From Pristionchus mayeri (taxonomy: Eukaryota > Nematoda > Chromadorea > Rhabditida > Neodiplogasteridae), in assembly GCA_036245805.1 (NCBI GenBank), contig BTRK01000003.1:10974001-11038000 (forward strand): a stretch of 64,000 bases of DNA, read 5' to 3'. The notes under the pieces are model-generated. The model saw nothing but the letters and a program-made list of their open reading frames with translations, ran no database searches and had not been told where the DNA came from. Below are positions 12,001 through 23,700 of the stretch, piece after piece (position 1 is the first letter of the stretch; the number at the start of each line of letters is the position of its first letter). The position numbers were made by a program, and so were the translations under genes.

Positions 12001-15000
12001 CCATCACGCACAGAAAAAATCATTAGTGGATATCATAGTGGTGAAACACATTAGCACGTTGTCAATATCGCCAGGAGAACCAGAAACGCTCAGAGCAATT
12101 TTAGTTTGTTTTCAACACAGAAAAGAGGAGACTATTGCCTAAACGAACTACTTTGTCGGATACCCTAGCGGTGAAACATAATTGAACCTGGAAATGTTGT
12201 ATTTTCAACATCGTCAGAGGCATGAGAAACGAGCAATTTTTAAGAATTTTATCTAAATGCCGACCTGCAAGAATTGCCCGAAGAAAATTCGTTGATGGAT
12301 ATACTAATGGTGAAACACAATACAAACTGGTAATTTTTGGGGGTTGTATTTTTGTTTCTTTACATAGTATAAGGAGACGTAATGTAAATAAGGTTCCAAA
12401 ACTGCTTTATTGATATCGTTATAACGTATAACCATGATAAAACTATCGCTCACATCACTATTCACCGATTATCCCACTCCTGAAACACAAACCTTCCTGC
12501 ATATTCTCATTCAAATAAAACCGAACCCGACAGATCAAGTTTTTCAATTTCTGATTTTGGACTTTTGACTACCAAATCATTAGAATAACGGAAACCTCGA
12601 CACTTGATCTTTGATCTCTGAAATCGATCTTTGATCCTTGATCTCTGCAGCGATTCTCGAGTTCATCGCCGTCACCTTCGGGCTCATCTCGATGCGCGCC
12701 GTCGAGTCGAACTCGTTTGTGTGCATGGACAGCAGGGGAAGGCTGTACGCCGCGGTGAGTGATCTTTGATCGCTGATAATTGCCGATCTATGATCTTAAA
12801 TACTGGCTCTAATATCTTTGTAAGCGCTGGTTAATTCCTTTTAGTTTTATGGAGTTTTTATTTCGCCATCGGCCTACGAGCGATCGTTGTTGCGACTTTC
12901 ACTGATGGATATCCTATTTGTGAAACACATATCGATATCAGAATGCCGCTGTATGTGCTTCTGAGTAGGTGTGGGAAATAGTGGGAAATCGTGGGAAATA
13001 GCTCTCTTCATTCTGTGTGCCTCTTCATTCTTCATTCTAATAAAGAGACTATTTCCCACGAAGCCAACTCTAGTTCTGAGTGTCTGCGCTTGATCTTTAT
13101 TACTTTGAAAGATTCGTCTTCGGTTTCATTTCTCTAAACTAATTTCTGATCTATCTCAGGCGCCCTCCGACTACTCCTCCGAGTGCATCTTCGTGGAGGA
13201 GATGCTCGAGAACTACTTCAACCTCTACTCCTCCTGCTCGTATGGGACGATGAAGAAACCATGGTAAGTGATCTCTGATCTTTGATCTTAGGCTTAGGCT
13301 TTTATCTTAGTAGAGCTATCCTTTATGCTCTGCTCATTGTGCTCCTATGGGACGATGAAGAAACCAAGGTAATTGATCTTTGATCCCTAAGTTATTGGTA
13401 CTCTTCACTCTGCGTGCACTCGCTAGTCCGACTGGCGAGGAAGAACGCAAAATGACTGGAAGATTTTTTACTTAGGAATCCTAGGAATCCCTATTTACAT
13501 CCCTACATTTAGTATTGAAAGAGTTGGCTCAGACTCTGTACTCTTCAATCTTTTTTTCTAGTTATTTTTGTTTGTTTTTTTTTACGATAGCTGGCGTAGA
13601 AATATCAGAACAATCAACAAAAATCCCAAATATCACAATGCTGAAACATTGACCGCACAGGATACTCGAAGACTTGTTGAGCTTGATGAGTCAGCGCCTT
13701 TGTTGCCGATAACGTGCATTACTTTGCTATTCGATCTTTGATCTATGCCATTCATTTTATTCTCAGGTACATGGCCATACGGAGGACGGGCGCGCCTCGG
13801 AACGGGCTAAAGACTAGGAAAAGGCGGAAAGCCGCGCACTTCCTCGTCGTGCACCACGATCTGTCGCCCGAGCTACGGTAGGTCGACGTTTCCCGAGGAT
13901 ACTGTAGGAGGTGGTCATTGATCTTCTCTTCAATTTCTAACATTCGCTTTTGAATGGCATTGATTTCCGGAAGATCTTACTTTTCTTTCGCATGGGATAT
14001 GTTTCACTAAGTTCATTTTGATCTCTGCAATGACTTGGTCTTGTTAGTCCTCGCCTGGATAGTAATAATAAAACCATATTTTCCTAGGAGTTACCATTAG
14101 TTGCGTCAGAATAAGGTAAAGTGGAGAATGAAGCAAGAGAGATCACAGATCAGTTATGACTCGTCCTCCTCTTTTTGCAACTCGCCGTATGTTGCGAGGG
14201 CGTTGCGAGAGTCTGTCCGTCCTTGTCATCTTTTGTGACAGTGATTGGCCTCCTCCAGGCAGTTGTCTCTCTGCCTCTCTCTCTTTCCCACACTCTCTCG
14301 TCATCTCTGACAGGCTAGAGAGCGTGCAGTATAGAGAGAGTTCTCGAGATGTTTAAACAGAGAACGAGAGAGCAGGCGATACAAAGAGAATCGGAGAAAT
14401 CTCGAGTCGCCCCGTTTGACGTGAAGTTGACATGTGGAAAACAGCAAAAGTCACAGTCGTATGATCTGTTTTCCCACGAGTGCGGGGATCGGAAGTTATT
14501 GAAGTGGATCATGCGCGCAGATCAAAGTTGACGGAATCAACTTGACGTCAGCATAAAAAATGACTTCCGACGTGTGACGTGAACAACATCAGAGAAGTAA
14601 CAGGAAATGAACTGAAAATGGTTAATTTGATCAGGGAAAATAACTTTTGGGAGGAACCAAGCAGGGTTCGTGTACGCTAGGATTTGAGAAATCTACATGT
14701 AAGAATAAAAGAAAGGAACGATATCTGATTTTCAATCTCTTACAGACTGTTCAAGCCGAAGTCTCCGTCTAAAGAAGCTAATGGGTTAAATCAGGAAAAT
14801 TATGAGCTAGGGGTGGAGATATCTGGCAACTTGTGCCTAGAAAGGGTGATGAAGGAGCTGATCTTTGATCTCTTGCAGACTGTTCAAGCCGAAGTCTCCG
14901 TCGAAAGAGGCCGAAGAGGCAGAGGCTGCCGCGAGAGCGGGAGGCAAACTGGATCTACAGGTGAGGCTTACGAGATTTCGAAATTCAGGTCACCATGCTT

Positions 15001-16837
15001 TTTTGTGTAGACAATTCGCAATTAGTCGCTGCGGCGCTCTGCAAGAGTTATGCTCTCGAATTTCGAGTTCTGGAGATGACATTGACATGACTTCGAATGA
15101 ATCGTTTCCTATTGGAATTTCGCAAATAGTCGTTGCGGCGCACTGTAAGAGTTCGGCGAGCTCTCTCTGCTTGCAAGAGACGTGCCTACAAGAGATGCGG
15201 AATGTTGAGAGATAGTTCATGAGAGGTCGTGTTCATATGGCATTTCGGACAAACGAAATCGATTATTCGAGTTAGGACGTGAAGTTCACGAGTCTGTTAA
15301 TGTGTCGAGATCTGATCACTGATCAGCACTTTCTCCTTGCGAACTAATTATTTTATTATTTTTTACACTTGATTACATCTCAAAATTAGATCGCTCAACA
15401 ATTTGGCCAAACATTCGATGCCTGAAGCATATTCGAAACGGCAGTAATTATCGATCTGCAGAGTCTCCTGGCGAACACGATGAAGCACCGACCGGTGGAG
15501 GACCCGAATGCTGCAGCTGCTGCGGGTGCTGCGGAGGAGGTGGGAGAGGTGAGAGATCAAAGATAAACTTTACCAAATATATTGTTGAAGCCACGCCCTT
15601 TAGAACCGATCGACAGCTAATGCTCCGTATTTGAGATCAAAGATCTGAGGGAAGATTTGTCATCACACATTTGGGATCAGGGACTAGTGTCTAGAGAACA
15701 ACGATTGGATGTGGGAAGAGCCAAAGATGGAATAAATGGAAAGATCAAAGATCATCGTTCAGCATGACGCCGATGCCGATCCAAATGAGCGCATTCTGAC
15801 GATCAAACTGGAGGCGAGGTTGATCAAGCAGAGGATTAAGAAGAAGAGGAAGAAGATGTGAGTTATTGATTAAAATTTTCCAACGCCAAGAAATTTTTTT
15901 GAATTGGCGCGCATCCCTGATCAATGCAAAAGCTATGAGACCATGTAGAAGGGAGAGCGGGCATGATCACGTACGCGCGCCAATTAAAATTTTTTTTGTG
16001 GGTGCTGATAGTCGGATGGAAAACATCAACGAACATTGTTCTATGTTTTTGAGTAAATAAATCGTCGATCGCGAAATTATTGGAGAACAACGAATTGATG
16101 CAGATATGAAATAATACTGAAACATAACTGAGCCCGGTTTCAGCCCGACTCGTGAAGAAAGATTGGCGTCGGACCAGCAGCGAAGGGAGGAGAGGAAGGA
16201 ACTCCTAGCACGAAAGCGAATTGAGGTACGGTTGTCTGGGTTACGGTAGCCGAGGGATGGCTTCTCTGTTCATTCTGCATTGTCGGCAGGATAGTACACT
16301 AAATGAAAAAAGTCATTTCTCGATTTCTTGTGAAGAGATTCCTACGTTAGCTGAAGATGGGATTACCGTAAGATTATCGATCGCTACCGTAACTCTTTCC
16401 CTTCAGGAGCAAGAGAAGCTACGACGCTTGCACATCGAGTACGGTAAGCAAGTGCAGAAGCAGCACGAGGAGCACCGCGAGAGACTAGCAAAGGAGGCCA
16501 GAGAGCGGGCGGAGGCGGCTAGGAAGGTATACAGTAACACTGGTGGATACGGTATCGATAAATAAATTCTCAGAGCCTACCGTACTCCTTCTCGAACACG
16601 GTCTCCAATAGGACGCAGCTAACGACGCAGTCGAGGTTCAACGGGACGATGCTGCAGGTGAGCATCGATCGATACCAAACTCAGCCTACAGTACCCCTGA
16701 TTCAGGTGAACGTGCTGAGGCCGAAGGCGCCTCATCAGTCTCAGCCCAGCCCACAGTACACCCATCGCGACACGCGTCGCATCGAGACGACACGCTCTCC
16801 TTACAACGTCCAGCACCGTCATTCGCCCATCCGCTGA
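9060..16837 (+). CDS. let-756: Fibroblast growth factor, LET-756 type, 16 exons
   Basis: Exons: 9060-9237, 9388-9461, 9820-9878, 10947-11030, 11609-11666, 11861-11966, 12651-12754, 13160-13263, 13767-13877, 14879-14960, 15462-15548, 15763-15857, 16144-16225, 16407-16526, 16574-16657, 16706-16837. All junctions keep phase and give 519 aa. The FGF beta-trefoil core is about residues 132-290: GFWLEV near its start, LISMRAVESNSFVCM in the middle, ECIFVEEM, then WYMAIRRTG and KAAHFL at the end. FGFs are extracellular ligands for receptor tyrosine kinases (EGL-15 in C. elegans). After the core come an Ala/Glu-rich stretch, a basic cluster KQRIKKKRKK (about 371-380) that could bind heparin or act as a nuclear signal, a charged helical stretch (about 382-450) and a Gln/His/Arg-rich tail. 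C. elegans LET-756 is shorter (about 425 aa) but also has a long tail. No cleavable signal peptide is visible. Weakest points are the exon 1 donor (CCTG|GTTGGT) and the AAGAAG tandem acceptor of exon 4. Confidence 0.9.
10268..10385. repeat. Double copy of the CT/GA hairpin repeat in let-756 intron 3
   Basis: Two successive left arms, each with CTCTCAATATCGCGTGCT, followed by a centre GTCTGTCTGACCGGCGAG and a partial right arm. Same family as 4768-4845. Confidence 0.7.
10844..10942. repeat. TTAATTAATTAGC low-complexity tract before exon 4
   Basis: A run of TTAATTAA/TTAGCTAATT units forms imperfect palindromes and ends directly at the exon 4 acceptor, which replaces the usual polypyrimidine tract. 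It explains why this acceptor looks unusual. Confidence 0.75.
11930..12330 (+). repeat. Exon 6 3' end repeated twice in intron 6 of let-756
   Basis: The end of exon 6 with its donor (AGAAACGCACAGAGCAATTT) recurs at about 12062-12112 as AGAAACGCTCAGAGCAATTT and again, shorter, at about 12200-12245. Each is followed by the same intron block with GGTGAAACACA. The unit is about 135-140 bp in three tandem copies, of which only the first is functional coding sequence. The later copies have lost a good donor. Confidence 0.75.
13333..13385 (+). pseudogene. Duplicated exon 8 3' end in intron 8 of let-756
   Basis: TGCTCCTATGGGACGATGAAGAAACCAAGGTAATTGATC repeats the last 33 bases of exon 8 plus its donor and the adjoining intron motif, about 110 bp downstream of the real donor. 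ATGG in the true junction reads AAGG here. A decoy 5' splice site (AAG|GTAATT) is kept. Confidence 0.75.
14742..14800 (+). pseudogene. Duplicated exon 10 5' end in intron 9 of let-756
   Basis: TCTTACAG plus ACTGTTCAAGCCGAAGTCTCCGTCTAAAGAAGCTAA repeats the acceptor and first part of true exon 10 (acceptor ending 14878). In the frame of exon 10 the duplicate stays open for about 17 codons or more, but I see no clear donor. It could be a cryptic alternative exon or a relic. Confidence 0.7.
15005..15160. repeat. Two copies of a dispersed AATTCGCAATT repeat
   Basis: The block AATTCGCAATTAGTCGCTGCGGCGC with a following CTGCAAGAG occurs at about 15010 and, slightly changed, at about 15116. A third copy (AATTCGCAATTTGTCGTTGC) lies at about 9919 in intron 3. 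Also an intron of let-756. Confidence 0.7.
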
Positions 16838-17731
16838 CCTACCGTACCCTCTTATCGATTAGGTACCTACTACCGTAGCGTAGTCGGCCTCATCCACCCG
16901 ATACTCAAACGTGGTTTGCTCGCTCAGGGATGATTTCTAGATACCGTAGCCGCCTACAGTACACACACACTTTCACTTGATCTACAGTACTCTTGCCAGC
17001 CTATTCAGGATATTCATAATATTTATCGATTACCCGCCCCGCCCTTTCTCGATCCAAGATCGGACCAATCACGCCCCTCTGAGGACCACACTACTTCTCG
17101 CTCACCGGTTACCGTAGTAGTGCTATTTACAGTAATCTCGTACATACCGTAATCTGACCACACACCACACACACCACTTGTACACTTGTGCCATTACGAT
17201 TCGAGCTCTGTTCCCCCTGCGTGCATTCAGATTCTGCCTTTTCACAATTGTGTGTTTTCAAGTAGTGCGACCAAAGAAGGAGTACGAGTATGTTTCGCCC
17301 GTTTTCTATTGTTCACATTTCGCATTTTACCGACCAAACAGTATGAATAAACTAATTGCGACGTGAATTGGAAGGAAGTAGATCAAAAGAGCAAGATGAT
17401 CAGCGACCAAAGGCAGTTTTCTGCGGGTACGCGCAACCTCTCGCTTCTCTAGCGTGTCTCTTACGCAGCAATCGCACGATTTCTCCCCTTATCTCTGCCT
17501 ATTGCCTTCGCAACACGCCACACTCGCTCGATTTTTACTCGCTGTCATGAAACTAATCTTTAAAATTAAAATATTTTAATATTCACCTAATTAATCAATA
17601 AAAAGTTCATACGGTATTTCGGTCCGATCGTAATTCAGTTAGCATCTGTCCGATATTTTCAGTAGTTTGAAGCCATTTTCCCCCGCTTTTGCGCGCTTTC
17701 CCGGTTGTTTATCGCCCATTTTAGCCCGCGA
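16838..17731. other. Intergenic region between let-756 and mel-32
   Basis: About 0.9 kb. Its first half is dense in TACCGTA/TACGGTA/TACAGTA motifs (for example around 16870, 16950, 16985, 17110, 17145) and also contains ATCGATTA. No gene seen. It should contain the let-756 3' end and the mel-32 promoter, but I find no clear AATAAA for let-756. Confidence 0.6.
17711..17724 (+). promoter_or_regulatory. Possible trans-splice acceptor before mel-32 exon 1
   Basis: ATCGCCCATTTTAG ends 7 bp before the ATG at 17732, again matching the usual distance of a nematode spliced-leader acceptor. Motif and position only. Confidence 0.35.
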
Positions 17732-20700
17732 ATGCAGCGTGTCGGTGGCGGCGTGCTGTTCCTGATCGCCCGACCCGTGCAGTCTTCCATGAGAGTGAGC
17801 CATCATCTCCTTTTCTTGCCTAATCTAGCCTCGACTGACCTTGATCGTTTTATCTCTTTGTCTCGTGCCATCACTGCTGTTTTATCGCCGTTTTGTAACT
17901 AGAGACCGTTTCCCGCGAGTAAACAACCTTAACGACCTTTGAAGGCGGCCGACGAAAACGTGGTAGATCACTGAGGAAGTGGAGGAAAAGCTCGCGCGCG
18001 CACTCGTTTGAAAGGCGGCAAAACCACAGATGCGCGTCCCTCTCTAGCCTCGCCCGCGCGGGAAATGGGGTGATTTTCGCACTTTGACCAGCCGATGCAT
18101 GGTCCAACCCGCCTCTTTTCTCGTATCTTCCCATTTCTGCTGCTGAGCGACCCATATTCCCCCGCCGCCCCCTTATCTATCCTCCTCTCGCTTTTCGACT
18201 GTCGACTTCGCTTGATAACAACATCGATCGCGGTCACTCTTTTCGAGCCAATTTCTTAGTTTTTAGAGGTCTCTGCTTGTTTACCTACTAACCCCGAGCG
18301 CGTACTAACAAACACTGGGTGGAGACACGCAGAATTGTTGTTTCAAGCCGACTTTTCGGCTTAAATTATCGATTTCTGGTTTAAATTATCGATTTTTTGC
18401 CCTGAAAATATCGATTTTGCAGTCAGCCAGCAAGAAGATGGCCGCGAACGGAGTGCATACCGAGCTGGTGCCGGTCAAGCGCGTCGCCTACCCGGCCGCC
18501 AACATGCTCAAGGACGGCGTGCAGGGCGCCGACCCCGAGGCCTACGCCATCATGGTCCAGGTACGTTAGGGAGTTCGGTGGGGCAGATTCGTGATTTTCC
18601 GCCAACAGTCCATAGTTTATTTCTGGGATAGACGGGGCCGGGAAGGGTTCCGCGGGACAGATTTTCGCTCGCCGTGAAAGAGCCTTTTCATCGCTTCCTT
18701 ACTTGAATAGTCCATTGATAGGTCGGCCGTGCGGAGGGGCAGATTTATGAGTGGCCGGGAATATGTACTTCCACAGTTCATTCTTATATGACGAATGGAA
18801 AGAGTGGTGTTCGGTTTCGTTGGGTCAGATTTCTGATTGCCCCCGAAATTCATTTTCCTCGCTTACTTTCTTGAATAGTCCATAAATGAGGGCCGGGGCC
18901 AAGTTCGGTGGAGCAGATTTATGCTTTACTGGAATAGTCCATTCCTCAGGACCGTGCTTGAATAGTCCAAAATAGGACCGAGGTGAGGGTTCGGTGGGGC
19001 AGATTTATGATCGCATTCGGTTTCGCAATGTCTTGAATAGCTGATCGAACACTTATTTTTGGAAGGAAGCTAGGGCTCTTTAGTGCAAATTCGGGTTTGG
19101 GAAATTTGCCGCGAAAAAGTGAGGAGATCGGCCACTAGATAATGGACCGCATGGTATCAAGAAGTGGAGTCGATTGGGGCCCAATTAATTGGTTTTTCCA
19201 CTGTTATTGCTAAATAAGATAGTAGAACGACTAGTGTTCGGGTTCGGCAGGACAGATTTATGATCGCCCGGGAGAACTCCGTTCCACAACCGCTTGAATA
19301 GCGAATGGAACGCTTCTTCCTCGTTTGTAGTTGATATATTTTGAAAATTGTTCCTAACTGTGTCCAGTTAATCTGCGCTGTAAACGTGCGGAGCGAGACC
19401 AATAGATTAGCGGGCCGCATGGTGTGAAGAAGTGGAGGCGATTGGGGCGCCATTAATTGTCGGCGCTAATGAGCTTGAATCAATCAAGCTCAGCGCCAAT
19501 CTCTCGGGGGGAAAGCGGCAGGCTAGGGCCAACAATCACTCGTCTCACTCTGCTTTTTCCCGCCTAACAGCCATGATCAGTTGCTGTTCCTTCTTTCTGC
19601 CGAGAGCAATGTTCTGCCTCTCCTTAGATTACACGCTCTCAAGGAGGTTAGAGAAAGGGAGAGAGCATGGAGATTTGAGAGAGTCTGAGCCTTCTCTCAT
19701 CGGATCTCGAGAGTTCTTTCGTCCCTCCACTCAACTCTCGAGAGCGAAACAGCTGTCTGCCAGTTGGGAAAACTTGGAAATGGAGCGAATGAAGGGACTT
19801 TTGGGTTTCATAAGGGTGATTTGAATTTTATGGGCCTAAAAAAGAGGAAAGTATAGCATACTGGTAACTTGTTGTGCATGATGTCAATGCCATGCAAAAG
19901 TAAAAAATGTCTCTCGCTCCGCTCGTAAACAGACAGAAATAGCGTGACGACATCCCTTACACAATATCATGCGCAGTGAAAGTGCAGATTTTACCATGGG
20001 ATTACTTGTTTATTGATGGTACGATGTATAATATTTATATTCAGGTCGCTCCTTCACCACGATTAACTCTCGTCTTGTGATGTTGAGATAGGGAAATGCC
20101 GAAACTCCGTTTGACTGGGTTGTGAATTCGGGGCATGTAATAACCAGGGAGATTGAAAATATTTTTTTTTGCTGCTCTATGGCTTTCTATCGCCGCAATT
20201 ACATAATTATTACACGCGTCTGAAACGCTAATGCTCCCGGTGGCATGTATTATTTTGTAAAAATACAATTGAGAAGATGGAAATGTTTTTTTATATCTAC
20301 GGATTGTTCCTTCTAATATCAGTTGTGCGCATATCTGCTTATTGAGCACTTGTGAAACACGGGTGCTCGCGGTAAATGAATTATTTTAAAATGCTATTAC
20401 TAGGTTGACTTTTTGTATTTCGAATGTTCGCCGTATTACCAATATCATTCATACTTGCTTATTGCACACTTATGAAGCACAGATTCTCACGGACCGGCGA
20501 GTTGCCGAACCGGAGAGACTCGAAGAAAGCAAATTTCCATTTATTTATATTTCCATTGGTTACAAGAGCGCGCGGTTGACATCAAAAGAGGGTCAACCCT
20601 TTCAAATTGCTCAATTATCGATTGCTTCCCAGGAGCGCAAGCGGCAGCGTCGCGGTCTCGAGCTGATCGCCTCGGAGAACTTCACCTCGAAGGTACGGTA

Positions 20701-23700
20701 ACACCCGGAATGCCAATTATCGATTGATTCGTAGGCCGTCTGCGATGCTCTCTCCTCCTCGATGACGAACAAGTACTCGGAGGGATACCCTGCAGCCAGG
20801 TATGCGGTAGTTATATGATTATACATTTTGTGCACAAATTTGATCCTTGAAAAAGGAAAGGTCTTGTTATCCTTCAGCATTTTCCATGATTTAGTATTTT
20901 GGGGAGCGCTATTTCACAGCAAGTTGGAATAGTTTCAAAAGTCAGTTGTCGATTGTTGATAGTACGGTAATTATGGATTCCAGATACTACGGTGGTAACG
21001 AGTTCATCGACCAGATGGAGATCCTCTGCCAGAAGAGAGCCCTCGAGGTAGGGTTGCAATTTGCGAAAAAAATCGATAGTAAACAATCTTACTACATTCC
21101 CTACTTACTGAAAAACAAATGATGAAACGGATATGCGAAAAGAATTGAACGGAAAATTTTTCCAACTGTGTGATTCTGTGCTTCCCCGAGCCTATACATC
21201 AGAGCAGCAGTACGTACTGCAGATGTTGCATAATCCCTTTCCGTGAAAAAAATAATTTCCATACCAACCAGTGGTTTTGTGCTTCACTAGACCAAGATTT
21301 GGCGATTTCGAAAGTGTTTTCGATAAATAGGATTTTATAAATGCATTTATTTTAATCAATCTACGGTACCATTTATGTTTCATCTACTCATCAATTGCTC
21401 CTTCAGGTGTTCGGCCTCAATCCGTCCCTCTGGGGCGTGAACGTGCAGGCTCTCTCGGGCTCGCCGGCCAATCTCGCCGTGTACACGGCACTCGTGGAGC
21501 CGAATGGACGAATCATGGGACTGGCACTCGCCGATGGAGGACATCTCACGCACGGGTACGGTAGGGAAGTACGGTAGCATTCGATATGTAGCCAGGGTGT
21601 AAGGATGTGTCAGATATTGTATTTTTGAATAATCGATCGCCCGAGCATATTCAATTTATTATTTTCAAAGAGGGCATCCATAAAATATTGGTATTGGATA
21701 TGTCATTGGGTGTTTGTAATCAGGGTGAAACGAGAATCCACCGGGGAGAAAATATTTTATTATTTGTAGTTTCTACACGCCGGCTAAGAAGGTCTCGGCC
21801 ACCTCGCTCTTCTTCCAGTCCCTGCCCTACAAGGTACGGTAGCAAGGGATTACGGTATCTGATTGGAAATTATCGATTGATATTCTTAGGTCGATGCGAC
21901 GACCGGCCTCATCGACTACGACAAGCTTGAGGAGAACGCGATGCTCTTCCGCCCGAAGATGATCATCGCGGGTACGGTAGCTTGCTCGATGTTTATTGAT
22001 TATCAATTTTGTGACCGAATAATCGATAATTTGTCTACTTAAGGCATGTCCTGCTACTCGCGCCACCTCGACTACGCCCGCTTCAGGAAGATCGCCGACA
22101 AGGTATTCGGCAGTCTTACTGTATTGGGCTGAATATTGATTGGTTGGATGCTGTAATTATGATTATCAATTGCATACTGTGGCTCGATCATTAATATCGA
22201 TTTTCCAGTGTGGCGCCCTTCTCATGGCAGACATGGCGCACATCTCGGGCCTGGTCGCTGCCGGTCTCGTTCCGACGCCCTTCGAGTACGGTATTTTTAA
22301 AACACGGTAGCCTACTTGTTACTTACTCCTGCTTTTCTCGAAATTACACGTATTTGATGGTGTAGAAACATTTGAATGTGATCAATTTCCTTTAATATCC
22401 GATTCCAATGGACGCAAGGCAGACTAGTTTGTTTTGTAATTTTGGTGACGCGCCGAATCAACTGCTTGTCAATATTTACAGAGTAATTATTCTATCTTTG
22501 TGGTTGGCATTAACTTGTGAGGACATTGGTCGAGAAGGAGAAGGATTGGTGCTCAGTGAATAGTCTTGTGATTATTAATTTTAAAACGAAATTGATGATT
22601 TCTTTCCCTTCAGATCTTATGAAATTATCCGTAATTAAAAGTTAAACGTTGTAATGTAGTTGGTTCTTGTGTTGAAGACCAAAAAGACGAGAGAGAGTAG
22701 ACTATTTTATCTCGGATGAGAGTGAGTGGAGAGAGGGTGCGAGGGGTTTATATACTCCGAGGCGGCCGGTCAATTGAGGGTAATGAAGAGGGAAATGAGG
22801 GATCATCTTCACTCTTCGTATTATTAGCTTCGGTATCGCACGTCGCCAGGCAAATCCAATCTTGTTATTGTTGTTGACCTTTTATGCGACGTGTAACTGA
22901 ACTTCCTCACGTAGATTAATGCACTCTCACTTCTCTACCCAACTCCTCCCCCTAGTGATCAACTTATAGTGTCACTAGTTAGTTACTTGTAGCCTTGAAG
23001 GGGGTGGTAGAGGTGAGAGGCTCTTTACCAAGTCTCAAATATAGTTAGGAAGTTCGGTGAATCCTACGTCTTCCTACATCAGATTTGAACTCTATGGTTT
23101 TAGGTACTACCATGAATAGTGCTCTTATTTAGCGACGTATAGAAACGAGATTATGCTCTATCTCAATAGCTTTTACTAAAGCATCTGTCTCAATAGAGCT
23201 TATTATTTGGAAACTAGTTTATGCCCTGACTCAATAACTGTTTCGCTAAAGAATCTTTTTCAGTAGAGCTTAATTATTAGAGTATTAGACTAGAGGGCGT
23301 CCTCCCCAAGCTATACTGCTGGGTTATTGTGCAGACTCTCTGTCTATTTTAGATTAGGTTGTTTTTATACAGTGGGTAGCCAAGATATAGTCAAAGTGAA
23401 GTTCAGGGAGGTGGAGGTAAGCTCTATTGGGCGTAGGATGATCAGTCCCACTCAAAACACCTTTAACTTCTATCGCCTTGTTGATTCCGTGGCGGTAGAC
23501 TAATCCTAGGTCCATGTTGAATATTTGGATTGACTCTCTTCCCCAAAGTGAGGGTGATGACTTGTTCAGGACATACAATCGCGTAGGGAATCTCTTTGAT
23601 CCCCTCTCAACCTCAGCCTGCAGCACACCTCGGAATCTCAGCAGCTGGCCGCCGTAGGCCTTAGCTACTAGGTGTGTTTCTTGCAACTTCGGATTGCCCA

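Noticed and set aside
22297..22308. Exon 10 extended to a second donor after GAGTACG
   Set aside because: Using the GTACGG donor at 22286 restores GA|A TAC in phase with exon 11 and the family sequence; the later donor would break it.
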